In this document: positions 1 to 7,858 of the stretch, piece after piece
Layout of the letters: every line of letters begins with the position of its first letter
How positions within the stretch are numbered: the first letter of the stretch is position 1
From: Glacieibacterium sp964246975
Lineage (GTDB): Bacteria; Pseudomonadota; Alphaproteobacteria; Sphingomonadales; Sphingomonadaceae
Reading direction: 5' to 3'
DNA: 33,995 nucleotides
NCBI GenBank assembly: GCA_964246975.1
Contig: CAXTSL010000023.1
Span: forward strand, 1-33,995
Translations under genes and position numbers: made by a program
Notes under the pieces: generated by a model
The model's input: the letters and a program-made list of their open reading frames with translations, nothing else
Database searches by the model: none
What the model was told of the DNA's origin: nothing

Positions 1-60
1 CCCCACCCCGGCCCTCCCCTCTCTCGGTTCGCGAAGGCTCACCGGGAGGGGAGGGGGAAG
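1..60. repeat. Dispersed GC-rich palindromic repeat, one arm (family A), cut by window edge
   Basis: This is one arm of the repeat family also found at 3001-3147, 10311-10460 and 22119-22160. It runs from a CCCCACCCC block through CCCTCCCCTCTCTCGG to GGGAGGGGAGGGGGAAG and can fold back on itself through its C-rich and G-rich parts. It matches the right arm at 3085-3147 almost base for base, and the reverse complement of the left arm at 10311-10372. The partner arm would lie upstream of the window. It ends four bases before the GTG of hpnC, and its purine-rich end probably serves as that gene's Shine-Dalgarno sequence. Confidence 0.8.
51..60 (+). promoter_or_regulatory. Repeat-derived ribosome binding site of hpnC
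   Basis: The sequence GAGGGGGAAG lies four bases before the GTG at 65, so its GAGGGGGA part sits at a workable distance for 16S rRNA pairing. It is the terminal segment of the family A repeat, not unique sequence. No better Shine-Dalgarno sequence is visible nearby. Confidence 0.5.
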
Positions 61-64
61 TGCG

Positions 65-910
65 GTGACCAAAGACCATACCAACGAAAATTTCCCAGTC
101 GCATCGCGCCTGATCGCGGCGCGGCACCGGCCCGTGGTGATGGCCTTCTACCGCTTCGCGCGTGCCGCCGACGACATTGCCGATGATCCGGGGGCGAGCG
201 CGGCGGACCGGCTGGCGCGGCTCGATGCCATGGCGACGGGCCTCGATGGCAACGGCGCGGCGGTGGCGAGCGAACTCCGCGCCGCGCTCGCCGCGCGGGA
301 CCTGAGCGATGTCCACGCGCGCGATCTCCTCGTCGCCTTCCGCCGCGACGTGACGCAGGACCGCTATGCCGACTGGGCCGACCTGATCGACTATTGCCGC
401 TGGTCGGCGATGCCTGTCGGACGCTTCATGCTCGATGTCCACGGCGAGTCGCGCGACCTTTGGCCGGCGTCGGACGCGCTGTGCGCGGCGTTGCAGGTCG
501 TCAACCACCTTCAGGACTGCCGCGAAGACTACGCCGCGCTGGGCCGCGTCTATGTTCCGCTCGACGCGCTGGCGGCGGCGGGCCTTGGCCCCGAGGCGCT
601 CGGAGATCCTGCCCCCTCCCCCGCCCTTGCCGCCGTCGTGCGCGGCCTCGCGGCGCGCGTCGAACCGCTGTTGGCAGCGTCCGCAGGGTTCGGCGCGGGC
701 ATCCGCTCGACCGGCCTCGCCTATGAAGTCGCGGTCATCCACCGCCTCGCCGTCGATCTCGTTGCGCGGCTCGAGACCGACCCTTTCGCGTCGTCACGGC
801 ACCATAACAAGCTTGAGGCGTTGGGCCTCGCAGGCGTCGCTGTCGGGGCTATGGCGATGCGGCGTTTTGGCCTATGGGCAGCCCCGTCGAAGGCGCGCGA
901 GGACCTGTGA
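65..910 (+). CDS. hpnC: Hydroxysqualene synthase HpnC
   Basis: Squalene/phytoene synthase-fold protein of 281 residues. In the bacterial three-enzyme squalene route (HpnD, HpnC, HpnE), HpnC converts presqualene diphosphate to hydroxysqualene. The sequence shows the first aspartate-rich motif DDIAD at residues 36-40, inside the HpnC-like stretch FYRFARAADDIADD, and the second motif N147-H-L-Q-D151 with D155 four residues later; both bind diphosphate through Mg2+. The N-terminal ENFPVAS segment is typical of HpnC. The start is GTG at 65, just after a purine-rich repeat end. It is the first gene of a plus-strand operon and its TGA overlaps the GTG of hpnD (GTGA at 907-910). HpnC and HpnD are paralogues; order and N-terminus favour HpnC here. 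Confidence 0.93.
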   Translation: MTKDHTNENFPVASRLIAARHRPVVMAFYRFARAADDIADDPGASAADRLARLDAMATGLDGNGAAVASELRAALAARDLSDVHARDLLVAFRRDVTQDRYADWADLIDYCRWSAMPVGRFMLDVHGESRDLWPASDALCAALQVVNHLQDCREDYAALGRVYVPLDALAAAGLGPEALGDPAPSPALAAVVRGLAARVEPLLAASAGFGAGIRSTGLAYEVAVIHRLAVDLVARLETDPFASSRHHNKLEALGLAGVAVGAMAMRRFGLWAAPSKAREDL

Positions 911-1758
911 CCAGTCTGGCGATAGGAGACACGGCAGTCGCGGCGGTCGAGGCCAAGGCGTCGGGGAGCAGCTTCTACGCCGCGATGCGCCTGATGCCCA
1001 AAGCCGAGCGCCGCGCGATGTTCGCGATCTATGCCTTCTGCCGCATCGTCGACGACATCGCCGACGCCGATGAGCGGCGCCGCGACGAACGCCGCGCCGA
1101 TCTCGAAGGCTGGGCCGCCGACCTCCATCTATTCTACGCCGGCCAGCGCCCGCGCCGCCTCGCCTTCCTCGCCGAAGCCATCGAGCGCTTCGGGTTGTTC
1201 AAGGAGGATTTTCTCACCGTCATCGACGGCATGCTGATGGATGTCGACGCGACCATCGTCGCCCCGAGCCGCGCGACGCTCGACCTCTATTGCGACCGCG
1301 TCGCCTGCGCCGTCGGGCGGCTGTCGGTGCATACGTTCGGGATGACGCACGCCACCGGCGTCGCGGTCGCGCACCATCTCGGCATGGCGCTGCAGCTGAC
1401 CAACATCGTCCGCGACATCGACGAGGATGCCGCCATCGGACGGCTGTATCTGCCCGAAGACCTGCTCGCGGCGGCGGGTATCGCGACGCGCGAACCCCTG
1501 GCGGTGATCGCCGATGCGCGCGTCGACGCCGTCTGCCGCAGCCTCGCCGCGGACGCGCAGCGCCATTTCGACCAGGCGCGCCGCATCATGCGCGAATCGC
1601 CATCGGGGCGCCAGCGCACGCCGCGGCTGATGGCCGAGGTCTATGCCCATGTCCTCGCGCGCATGACCGCCAAGGGGTGGGCCGCGCCGCGCCGCCGCGT
1701 CCGCATCGGCAAGCGCCACCTCGCGTGGCTGGTGCTGCGCCACGGGTTGTTCGGTTGA
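907..1758 (+). CDS. hpnD: Presqualene diphosphate synthase HpnD
   Basis: Second squalene/phytoene synthase-fold enzyme, 283 residues from the GTG at 907. HpnD condenses two farnesyl diphosphates to presqualene diphosphate, the first committed step to hopanoids. The motifs are DDIAD at residues 49-53 and N166-I-V-R-D170-I-D-E-D174, followed by the GRLYLPEDLL segment typical of the family. An ATG at 874 is in frame but would overlap hpnC by 37 bases; the GTG in the GTGA overlap gives an N-terminus that enters the expected SSFYAAMRLMP region after about 20 residues, so 907 is preferred. The stop overlaps the TTG start of hpnE. Confidence 0.92.
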   Translation: MTSLAIGDTAVAAVEAKASGSSFYAAMRLMPKAERRAMFAIYAFCRIVDDIADADERRRDERRADLEGWAADLHLFYAGQRPRRLAFLAEAIERFGLFKEDFLTVIDGMLMDVDATIVAPSRATLDLYCDRVACAVGRLSVHTFGMTHATGVAVAHHLGMALQLTNIVRDIDEDAAIGRLYLPEDLLAAAGIATREPLAVIADARVDAVCRSLAADAQRHFDQARRIMRESPSGRQRTPRLMAEVYAHVLARMTAKGWAAPRRRVRIGKRHLAWLVLRHGLFG

Positions 1759-2996
1759 GCGCAGGCCGGGCTTACGTCATCGGTGCGGGACTGGCGGGAC
1801 TGGCGGCGGCGGTCGCGCTGACGGGGAGCGGGGCGCGCGTCACGCTGGTTGACGGGGCGCGGGCTGCGGGCGGTCGGTGCCGCTCGTATCACGACGCGCA
1901 GCTCGGCATGACCATCGACAACGGCAACCACCTCGTGCTGTCGGGCAACCGCGCGGTGGCGGACTATCTGGCGGTCATCGGGGCGAGCGACGGGTTGCGC
2001 GGGCCGGAGACCGCGACCTTCGCCTTCGCCGACGTGCGTTCGGGCGAGCAGTGGACGCTGCGCCCCAATACCGGGCGCGTGCCGTGGTGGGTGCTTAGCG
2101 CCGCCCGTCGCGTGCCGGGGACGCGTGCGGCGGACTATGTGCCGCTGGCCAAACTGCTGCGCCCCAACCCCGGCAAGACCATCGGCGAGGCGCTGGCCTG
2201 CAAGGGCGTGTTGTGGGATCGCCTCCTCGACCCCTTCCTGCGCGCCGCGCTCAACACCGAACCCAGGGACGCCAGCGCGACCCTCGCCGGGGCCATCGTC
2301 CGCGAGACACTCGCGGCGGGCGGCGACGCCTATCGCCCGCGCATCGCGCATCCGACGCTGGCTGCGGCGTTCGTCGATCCGGCGCTGGCGTGGCTTGTCG
2401 GGCATGGCGCGACGGTCGAGCTCGGCAAGCGGCTGCGCGGCATCGCCAGTGACAGGGCGCGCGCGATGAGCCTCGACTTCGGCGACACCAGCGTGGCGCT
2501 TTCCCCTGACGACCGCGTCGTCCTCGCCGTGCCGCCCGGCGTCGCCGCCGACCTCCTCCCCGGCCTGACCGTGCCGATCGCCTTCCAGCCCATCGTCAAC
2601 GGCCATTTCATCGCCACCGCGCCACCGGGGACGCCGATGATCGTCGGCCTGATCGGCGGCACGGCCGAGTGGATCTTCGCTTTCGAGGATCGGATTTCGG
2701 TGACCGTCAGCGCCGCCGACAGGGTTGCGGGCGATGATCGCGAGATGCTGGCGCGCCGCCTGTGGGTCGATGTCGCCGCCGCGCTGCGCCTGCCCCCCGA
2801 CCTACCGCGCTGGCAGATCGTCAAGGAACAGCGCGCGACCTTCGCCGCGACGCCCGCACAGGACGCGCGGCGACCGGACGCGGCGACGCCACTGATCAAC
2901 CTGTGGCTGGCGGGCGACTGGACGCAGACCGGGCTGCCCGCGACGATCGAAGGGGCGATCCGGTCGGGGAATAGGGCGGCGGCGCTGGCGGCGTGA
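1755..2996 (+). CDS. hpnE: Hydroxysqualene dehydroxylase HpnE (FAD-dependent)
   Basis: FAD-dependent amine-oxidase/desaturase-fold protein of 413 residues that reduces hydroxysqualene to squalene, completing the HpnCDE route. The N-terminus carries the dinucleotide-binding G10-A-G12-L-A-G15 motif, followed by an acidic residue at the end of the second strand (TLVDG) and the GGRCRS segment. The C-terminal FAD-contact motif LAGDWTQTGLPATIEGA is present. The start is inferred as TTG at 1755, overlapping the hpnD TGA (TTGA). This matches the 4-base overlaps at the hpnC/hpnD and shc/hpnG junctions and places the Rossmann motif at the expected distance; no ATG or GTG fits as well. It is followed by a repeat, not directly by shc. 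Confidence 0.9.
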   Translation: MSAGRAYVIGAGLAGLAAAVALTGSGARVTLVDGARAAGGRCRSYHDAQLGMTIDNGNHLVLSGNRAVADYLAVIGASDGLRGPETATFAFADVRSGEQWTLRPNTGRVPWWVLSAARRVPGTRAADYVPLAKLLRPNPGKTIGEALACKGVLWDRLLDPFLRAALNTEPRDASATLAGAIVRETLAAGGDAYRPRIAHPTLAAAFVDPALAWLVGHGATVELGKRLRGIASDRARAMSLDFGDTSVALSPDDRVVLAVPPGVAADLLPGLTVPIAFQPIVNGHFIATAPPGTPMIVGLIGGTAEWIFAFEDRISVTVSAADRVAGDDREMLARRLWVDVAAALRLPPDLPRWQIVKEQRATFAATPAQDARRPDAATPLINLWLAGDWTQTGLPATIEGAIRSGNRAAALAA

Positions 2997-3000
2997 ATTC

Positions 3001-3147
3001 TTCCCCCTCCCCTCCCCGCGCAGCGGAGAGAGGGGAGGGTCGGGGTGGGGTGCTGTCGCCCCGTAGTCCGCGTCTCGTGGCGAGACACCCCACCCCGACC
3101 CTCCCCTCTCTCGGTTGGCAAGAGCTCACCGGGAGGGGAGGGGCAAG
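3001..3147. repeat. Paired-hairpin repeat (family A) between hpnE and shc
   Basis: A GC-rich element of about 147 bases built from two arms in opposite orientation, 3003-3052 and 3085-3147, around a short spacer. Each arm is itself a hairpin of C-rich and G-rich blocks, and the inner ends GGGGTGGGGTG and CACCCCACCCC mirror each other. One arm has the CTCTCTCCGC type and the other the CTCTCTCGGTT type. The copy at 10311-10460 has the same two arm types in the opposite order, and the spacers share GTCCGCGTC. This is the layout of a REPIN/MITE-like non-autonomous element. It separates hpnE from shc in an otherwise tightly overlapped operon. Confidence 0.85.
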
Positions 3148-3206
3148 ACAAATTCGCGCTGCTGCGGAGGGTTTTCGCGGATTGCGCGAACCGCTACCAG
3201 TCCCGC

Positions 3207-5144
3207 ATGGCCATCGCCGCCCCCGTCGCCCTCGCCGACCCGACGACTGCGCTCGACGCGACCATCGCGCGCGCCACCGCAGCACTGCTCGCCCACCAAC
3301 GTCCAGACGGGCATTTCGTGTTCGAACTCGAAGCCGACGCGACGATCCCCGCCGAGTACGTCCTCCTCGTCCACTACCTCGGCGAAGACCCAGACCCGGC
3401 CCTCGAAGCCAAAATCGGGCGCTACCTCCGCCGCATTCAGCGCGCCGACGGCGGCTGGCCGTTGTTCCACGGCGGACCGCTCGATCTGTCGGCGACAGTC
3501 AAAGGCTATTTCGCGCTCAAGATGATCGGCGACGATATCGCCGCGCCGCACATGGCGCGCGCGCGAGACCAGGTTCTGGCGCGCGGCGGCGCGGGCGCGG
3601 CGAACGTCTTCACGCGCTTCATGCTGGCGCTCTACGGCCAGGCTTCATGGGCGCAGGTTCCGACGATGCCGCCCGAGATTGTCCTGCTGCCGCGCTGGTT
3701 CCCAATCCACCTGTCGCGGATGGCGTATTGGGCGCGCACGGTGATCGTGCCGCTGCTCGTGCTCCAGGCGACGGGGGCGCGGGCGGTCAACGGCCGAGGC
3801 ATCGGCATCCCGGAGTTGTTCGGGCCGCCCGTCGCGGTCGGCAAGGCCGGGCACCAGAAGCCGCTGTGGGCGGCGTTCTTCCACGGCCTCGACCGCTGCC
3901 TCAAGGCGGGCGATGCGTTGTGGCCGAAGCGCCTCCGCGCCCGCGCGCTGGCGGCCTGCGTCGCCTTCGTCGACGCGCGGTTGAACGGCCACGACGGGCT
4001 CGGCGCGATCTTCCCGGCGATGGCGAACAGCGTGATGATGTACGCCGCGCTCGGCGTCCCCGCCGACGACCCGCGCCGCCGCGTCGCGCGCGAGTCGATC
4101 GACCGTCTGCTCGTGGTCAAGGACGACGAAGCCTATTGCCAGCCGTGCGTCTCGCCCGTCTGGGACACCGCGCTCGCGGCGCACGCGCTGCTCGAAGTCG
4201 GCGATGCGACGTCGGAAACCGCTGCGCTTGCGGGCCTCGACTGGCTCGTGCCGCTGCAGGAGCTCGCGGTGCGCGGCGACTGGGCCGAGCGACGCCCCGA
4301 CGTCCGCCCCGGCGGTTGGGCGTTCCAGTACGCCAACGCGCACTATCCCGATCTCGACGACACCGCCGTCGTCGTGATGGCGATGGACCGCAGCCGAAGC
4401 CTGACCGCGCGCTACGATGAAGCCATCGCGCGCGGCGCGGAATGGACCGGCGGGCTGCAGAGCGCCAACGGCGGCTGGGGGGCGTTCGACGCCGACAACG
4501 TCGATCACTACCTCAACAACATCCCCTTCGCCGACCACGGCGCGCTGCTCGACCCGCCGACCGCCGACGTGTCGGCGCGCTGCATCTCGATGTTCGCGCA
4601 GCTCGGGCAGGACACGCCGCGCGCCAATGCAGGCCTCGCTTACCTGCGCGCCGAGCAATGCGCCGACGGCAGCTGGTTCGGGCGCTGGGGGGTCAACTAC
4701 ATCTACGGCACCTGGTCGGCATTGTGCGCGCTGGGTGCTGCAGGCGCGGGGCCGGACGATCCCGCCGTGGCGCGCGCGACGGCGTGGCTGGAGCGCATCC
4801 AGAACCCCGACGGCGGCTGGGGCGAGGCGTGCGACAGCTACGCGCTCGATTATGCCGGGCACACGGCGGCCCCGTCGGCGGCATCGCAGACGGCGTGGGC
4901 GCTGATCGGCCTGATGGCAGCGGGTCACGCCGAATCCGACGCCGTGACGCGCGGCATTGCGTGGCTCGCGACGACGCAGGGCGACGACGGCGAGTGGCCC
5001 GAGGACAGCTACACCGGCGGCGGCTTCCCGCGCGTCTTCTACCTGCGCTACCACGGCTACCGGCGCTATTTCCCGCTGTGGGCGCTGGCGCGCTATCGCA
5101 ACCTGCAGGCGAGCAACAGCGCCGCCGTGCCGTGGGGCATGTGA
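3207..5144 (+). CDS. shc: Squalene-hopene cyclase
   Basis: Squalene-hopene cyclase (HpnF), 645 residues, a monotopic membrane enzyme that cyclises squalene to hopene/hopanol. The protonating DXDD motif is D382-L-D-D385, inside YPDLDDTAVV. Several QW repeats are visible, for example QRADGGWPLF, QSANGGWGAF, QCADGSWFGRWG and QNPDGGWGEA. Length and motif position agree with characterised bacterial cyclases. The ATG at 3207 begins MAIAAPVAL; the frame stays open upstream, but that part is read through the repeat at 3001-3147 and is not family-like. No clear Shine-Dalgarno sequence precedes 3207. The last codon overlaps the start of hpnG (GTGA at 5141-5144). Confidence 0.95.
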   Translation: MAIAAPVALADPTTALDATIARATAALLAHQRPDGHFVFELEADATIPAEYVLLVHYLGEDPDPALEAKIGRYLRRIQRADGGWPLFHGGPLDLSATVKGYFALKMIGDDIAAPHMARARDQVLARGGAGAANVFTRFMLALYGQASWAQVPTMPPEIVLLPRWFPIHLSRMAYWARTVIVPLLVLQATGARAVNGRGIGIPELFGPPVAVGKAGHQKPLWAAFFHGLDRCLKAGDALWPKRLRARALAACVAFVDARLNGHDGLGAIFPAMANSVMMYAALGVPADDPRRRVARESIDRLLVVKDDEAYCQPCVSPVWDTALAAHALLEVGDATSETAALAGLDWLVPLQELAVRGDWAERRPDVRPGGWAFQYANAHYPDLDDTAVVVMAMDRSRSLTARYDEAIARGAEWTGGLQSANGGWGAFDADNVDHYLNNIPFADHGALLDPPTADVSARCISMFAQLGQDTPRANAGLAYLRAEQCADGSWFGRWGVNYIYGTWSALCALGAAGAGPDDPAVARATAWLERIQNPDGGWGEACDSYALDYAGHTAAPSAASQTAWALIGLMAAGHAESDAVTRGIAWLATTQGDDGEWPEDSYTGGGFPRVFYLRYHGYRRYFPLWALARYRNLQASNSAAVPWGM

Positions 5145-5809
5145 GCGGCGGCTCCGGCCACGTCGTCGTCGCGACGGGCTTCAACCGTGAGGTCGCGACC
5201 GTCCGCCAGGGCGGTGTCGTCGTCGTCGCGGGCGGCGGCGATCCCGTGGCTTTACGCGCCCGGCTGGAGCGCGCGGCGGCGGGGGCGGCAGGCATGATGA
5301 GCTATGGCATGTGCGGCGCGCTCGCCGACGGGCTACGGATCGGCGACTGGATCGTCGGCGACCGCTTGGCGGGCGCGGTCGATGCGGTGTGCGACCCCGA
5401 CTGGGCGGCGGCGCTGCTGGCCCGGCTGCCCGGCGCGCGCCTCGGCAACTGCTTCGCCGACGGCCGAATGATCGACACCGTTGCCGAAAAGCTGGCGCTC
5501 GGCGAACGCCACACGGCGCTGGCGGTCGATATGGAAAGCCATGTCGCCGCCGCCGTCGCCGCCGAACGCGGCCTGCCCTTCGCCATCCTGCGCTGCGTCT
5601 CCGACGCCGCCCGGCACCTGCTCCCCCACGCGATCACCGTCTCGATGCGCGCCGACGGCGGCGTCGACGCGCGCGCGATGCTGCGCTCGCTGGCGTCGCG
5701 ACCCGCGCAGGCCGCTGACGTGGCGCGCACCAGCGCGGGGTTCATGCGGGCGATGCGCGAGTTGCGGCGCGGGGCGGCGCTGGCGGGGCCGAAGATGGGA
5801 CTTGGCTAA
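5141..5809 (+). CDS. hpnG: Adenosylhopane nucleosidase HpnG
   Basis: Nucleoside-phosphorylase-fold protein of 222 residues. HpnG removes adenine from adenosylhopane, giving the ribosyl hopane used for C35 hopanoids such as bacteriohopanetetrol. Visible features are the N-terminal ATGFNREV segment, a glycine-rich GMCGAL turn, and AVDMESHVAAAVA, the Met-Glu motif that contacts ribose in this fold, followed by FAILRCVSDAA. The start is GTG at 5141, overlapping the shc stop by 4 bases. The stop at 5807-5809 overlaps the stop of the AbrB-like gene on the opposite strand. Its upstream partner in the pathway, hpnH, is encoded convergently at 6694-7839. Confidence 0.88.
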   Translation: MSGGSGHVVVATGFNREVATVRQGGVVVVAGGGDPVALRARLERAAAGAAGMMSYGMCGALADGLRIGDWIVGDRLAGAVDAVCDPDWAAALLARLPGARLGNCFADGRMIDTVAEKLALGERHTALAVDMESHVAAAVAAERGLPFAILRCVSDAARHLLPHAITVSMRADGGVDARAMLRSLASRPAQAADVARTSAGFMRAMRELRRGAALAGPKMGLG

Positions 5810-6000
5810 AGCGGCAGGTCCGGCACGGGCCCAGACCCGCTCACTAACGGACGCAAGAATACGCCGTAAGGAGTTTCCTCGATGATTAGCTCAGTTCCAG
5901 CGGGCCAGTTTTTACGACGACGAATGCCCCTCGGCAACGTAAGGCGACCGTTCGAAAGGAGCGTGGCAACTTGAGGCTTAGACACGAGCTCTAACCCCAT
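5806..6000 (-). CDS. Short AbrB/SpoVT-fold DNA-binding protein (antitoxin-like, possibly truncated)
   Basis: Protein of 64 residues from the ATG at 6000; a TTG at 6039 would add 13 residues. Most of it matches the swapped-hairpin AbrB/MazE/VapB fold: VATLLSNGRLTLPRGIRR, then a basic and Pro-Ala-Gly turn, ELIIEETPYG and VFLRPL. Such proteins are transition-state regulators or antitoxins that bind their own promoter. The protein ends soon after the fold, without the C-terminal toxin-binding tail of VapB-type antitoxins, so it may be cut short. Its 5' end overlaps the 3' end of the HNH gene by 23 bases, suggesting coupled translation. Composition is AT-richer than the hopanoid genes. The exact role is unknown. 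Confidence 0.6.
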   Translation of the reverse strand: MGLELVSKPQVATLLSNGRLTLPRGIRRRKNWPAGTELIIEETPYGVFLRPLVSGSGPVPDLPL

Positions 6001-6685
6001 CTTTGCTAAACTCGTCCCATCGAGACGCAAAATCCTCAAGTGTGGGACCGTCAGAACGAACTACGAAGAATTTATCCTTCAACAATGTACCGTAGTCAAT
6101 CATACACCTCGAAGATACGTGAACGCTTCCGTCTATTGGACTGATCGCAATCTGATTTGCGTCGAACAATTTGTGCAGGTCAGCGCGTAATAATATCCCA
6201 TTGCCAATCGAGTCCGAGCCTTTGGCCTTGACATGATCGACATGTGCAGCTTCCAACGCAAAGCTAGTGGAACAGCCTGAAAACACGCAATGACCGTAGA
6301 AATCGATCAGCTTGATCCGGAACCTCTGCTGCCCAGGCCGCCGAAGCCGCTCAATCCATTCCCTCTCGCGCCTCTCATCGGCTTCGCCATCAACATGCTC
6401 AACCGAAAATGATAATTGACGCAACAGCTTTGCTGCATCCAGCGCATGGAAATCTCGGGCCAGAGCAGATTGCTCACTTTGCCGAAGCGCGTAAGCGACA
6501 ACCGCCTTCAGCGAGTGCAGACGCCCCATATATCGCACATAGTAGCTCCGCGATGGATTCCGCATACCCACCAATTTATAAAATGCTGCGTTACTTCCGG
6601 TCTTCAACGACGCATCTAAAGCGTCGCTTATCGACTTACGGGAAAGCCGCTCTAGTGGCTCGGTTGCTGGCCGTACTCTAGCCAT
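5978..6685 (-). CDS. HNH endonuclease-domain protein
   Basis: Protein of 235 residues with an uncharacterised N-terminal half and a C-terminal HNH_2-type nuclease domain. The domain shows a cysteine pair (CVFSGC), then EAAHVDHV, IGNGILLRADLHKLFD and an acidic/hydrophobic tail, which supply the metal- and DNA-binding His, Asn and His. The N-terminal half contains FYKLVGMRN and SLKAVVAYALR, as in other HNH restriction-like proteins; I do not know its target. The ATG at 6685 has GAGGTTGG a few bases upstream and starts 8 bases after the hpnH stop; an in-frame start at 6721 would overlap hpnH. GC is low: I count 23/60 at 6061-6120 and 28/60 at 6121-6180, against 43/60 at 5521-5580 in hpnG, which points to horizontal acquisition. 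Confidence 0.78.
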   Translation of the reverse strand: MARVRPATEPLERLSRKSISDALDASLKTGSNAAFYKLVGMRNPSRSYYVRYMGRLHSLKAVVAYALRQSEQSALARDFHALDAAKLLRQLSFSVEHVDGEADERREREWIERLRRPGQQRFRIKLIDFYGHCVFSGCSTSFALEAAHVDHVKAKGSDSIGNGILLRADLHKLFDANQIAISPIDGSVHVSSRCMIDYGTLLKDKFFVVRSDGPTLEDFASRWDEFSKDGVRARV

Positions 6686-6693
6686 TTCCAACC

Positions 6694-7839
6694 TCAAGCC
6701 GCCCGCTGCACGCGCATCCACCCCTCGGGATCCGCTGCCTTGATCCGCGCCAGTTCCTTGTCGACGTGGTCCGAAAAGCTGTCCTGCGCCGGCCTTGCGT
6801 TCGACAGGTCGATGTCAGGGGCCATCGGGCCGTCGGTTCGTACGCCGTTGCGACCGATGCGGAACATCTTCATCGGATGGCGGATCGAATCGGTCGCTGC
6901 CGTCCCCTCGAAGCCGCAATGGACCATGCAGTTCGAACATTTCTCGTACTTGCCAACGCCGTACTGGTCCCAGTCGGTGCCCTCCATCAGTTCGGCGAAG
7001 CTCTGCACATAGCCCTCGCCGACGAGGTAGCAGGGCTTTTGCCAGCCGAAGACGGTGCGCAGCGGCATCGACCACGGCGTGCATTCGTACGTCTGGTTGC
7101 CCGCGAGAAAATCGAGGAACAGCGGCGAATTGGTGAACTTCCACGCCTTCGCCCCGTCGCCACGCCGGAACACGTCGCGGAAGAAATTGCGCGTCCGCTC
7201 GCGGTTGAGGAAGTGCTGCTGGTCGGCGGCGCGCTCATAGGCATAGCCCGGCGAGATCGTCACCTCGACGTCGCGCCGCGTCATCTCGTCGAAGAAGCCC
7301 GCCAGCCGTTCCGACGACGCGCCGTCGAACACCGTGCAGTTGACTTGGACGCGGAAGCCCTTCGCCTGTACCATCTCGATTGCCTCGATGGCGACCTCGT
7401 AGGTGCCGTCCTGGTCGACGGCATGGTCGTGCATCGCCTTGTCGCCGTCGAGATGGATCGACCAGGTGAAGTACGGCGACGGCGCATAGTCGCCGAGCTT
7501 CTTCTTGAGCAGCAGCGCGTTGGTGCACAGGATGACGAACTTCTTCTTGGCGATATAGCCGCGCACGATCTTCGGCATGTCGCGGTGGAGCAGCGGTTCG
7601 CCGCCTGCAATCGACACGGCGGGCGCGCCGCACTCGTCGATTGCGGCCATGCACTGGTCATAGCTCAGCCGCTGGTTGAGGATCGCATCGGGATAGTCGA
7701 TCTTGCCGCAGCCCGGGCACGCCAGATTGCAGCGCAGCAGCGGCTCGAGCATCAGCACGAGGGGATATTTCCCCCCGCCGATGTGCTTGCGGACGGTATA
7801 GCTGCCGATGCGGAGCAGCGGGGCGAGCGGCAGGGTCAT
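6694..7839 (-). CDS. hpnH: Adenosylhopane synthase HpnH (radical SAM)
   Basis: Radical SAM enzyme of 381 residues that adds the 5'-deoxyadenosyl group to hopene to give adenosylhopane, the entry to side-chain-extended hopanoids. The [4Fe-4S] cysteines are C37, C41 and C44 in RCNLACPGC, followed by the SAM-contact segment AGGEPLL. A C-terminal cysteine cluster (KCSNCMVHCGFEG) is also present. The start ATG at 7837-7839 has AAAGGAA six bases upstream. It lies 19 bases downstream of ispH on the same strand, so the two are probably cotranscribed, and it faces the hpnCDE-shc-hpnG operon. The HNH gene follows after 8 bases. Confidence 0.93.
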   Translation of the reverse strand: MTLPLAPLLRIGSYTVRKHIGGGKYPLVLMLEPLLRCNLACPGCGKIDYPDAILNQRLSYDQCMAAIDECGAPAVSIAGGEPLLHRDMPKIVRGYIAKKKFVILCTNALLLKKKLGDYAPSPYFTWSIHLDGDKAMHDHAVDQDGTYEVAIEAIEMVQAKGFRVQVNCTVFDGASSERLAGFFDEMTRRDVEVTISPGYAYERAADQQHFLNRERTRNFFRDVFRRGDGAKAWKFTNSPLFLDFLAGNQTYECTPWSMPLRTVFGWQKPCYLVGEGYVQSFAELMEGTDWDQYGVGKYEKCSNCMVHCGFEGTAATDSIRHPMKMFRIGRNGVRTDGPMAPDIDLSNARPAQDSFSDHVDKELARIKAADPEGWMRVQRAA

Positions 7840-7858
7840 CGCGGTTCCTTTCGGATGC

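Noticed and set aside
3001..3147. Possible CRISPR or attachment site
   Set aside because: The repeats are inverted pairs, not direct repeats with regular spacers, and no cas or integrase gene is present.
3645..5054. Minus-strand open frame (469 codons) opposite shc
   Set aside because: shc is beyond doubt from its DXDD and QW motifs; the antisense frame has biased composition and no domain.
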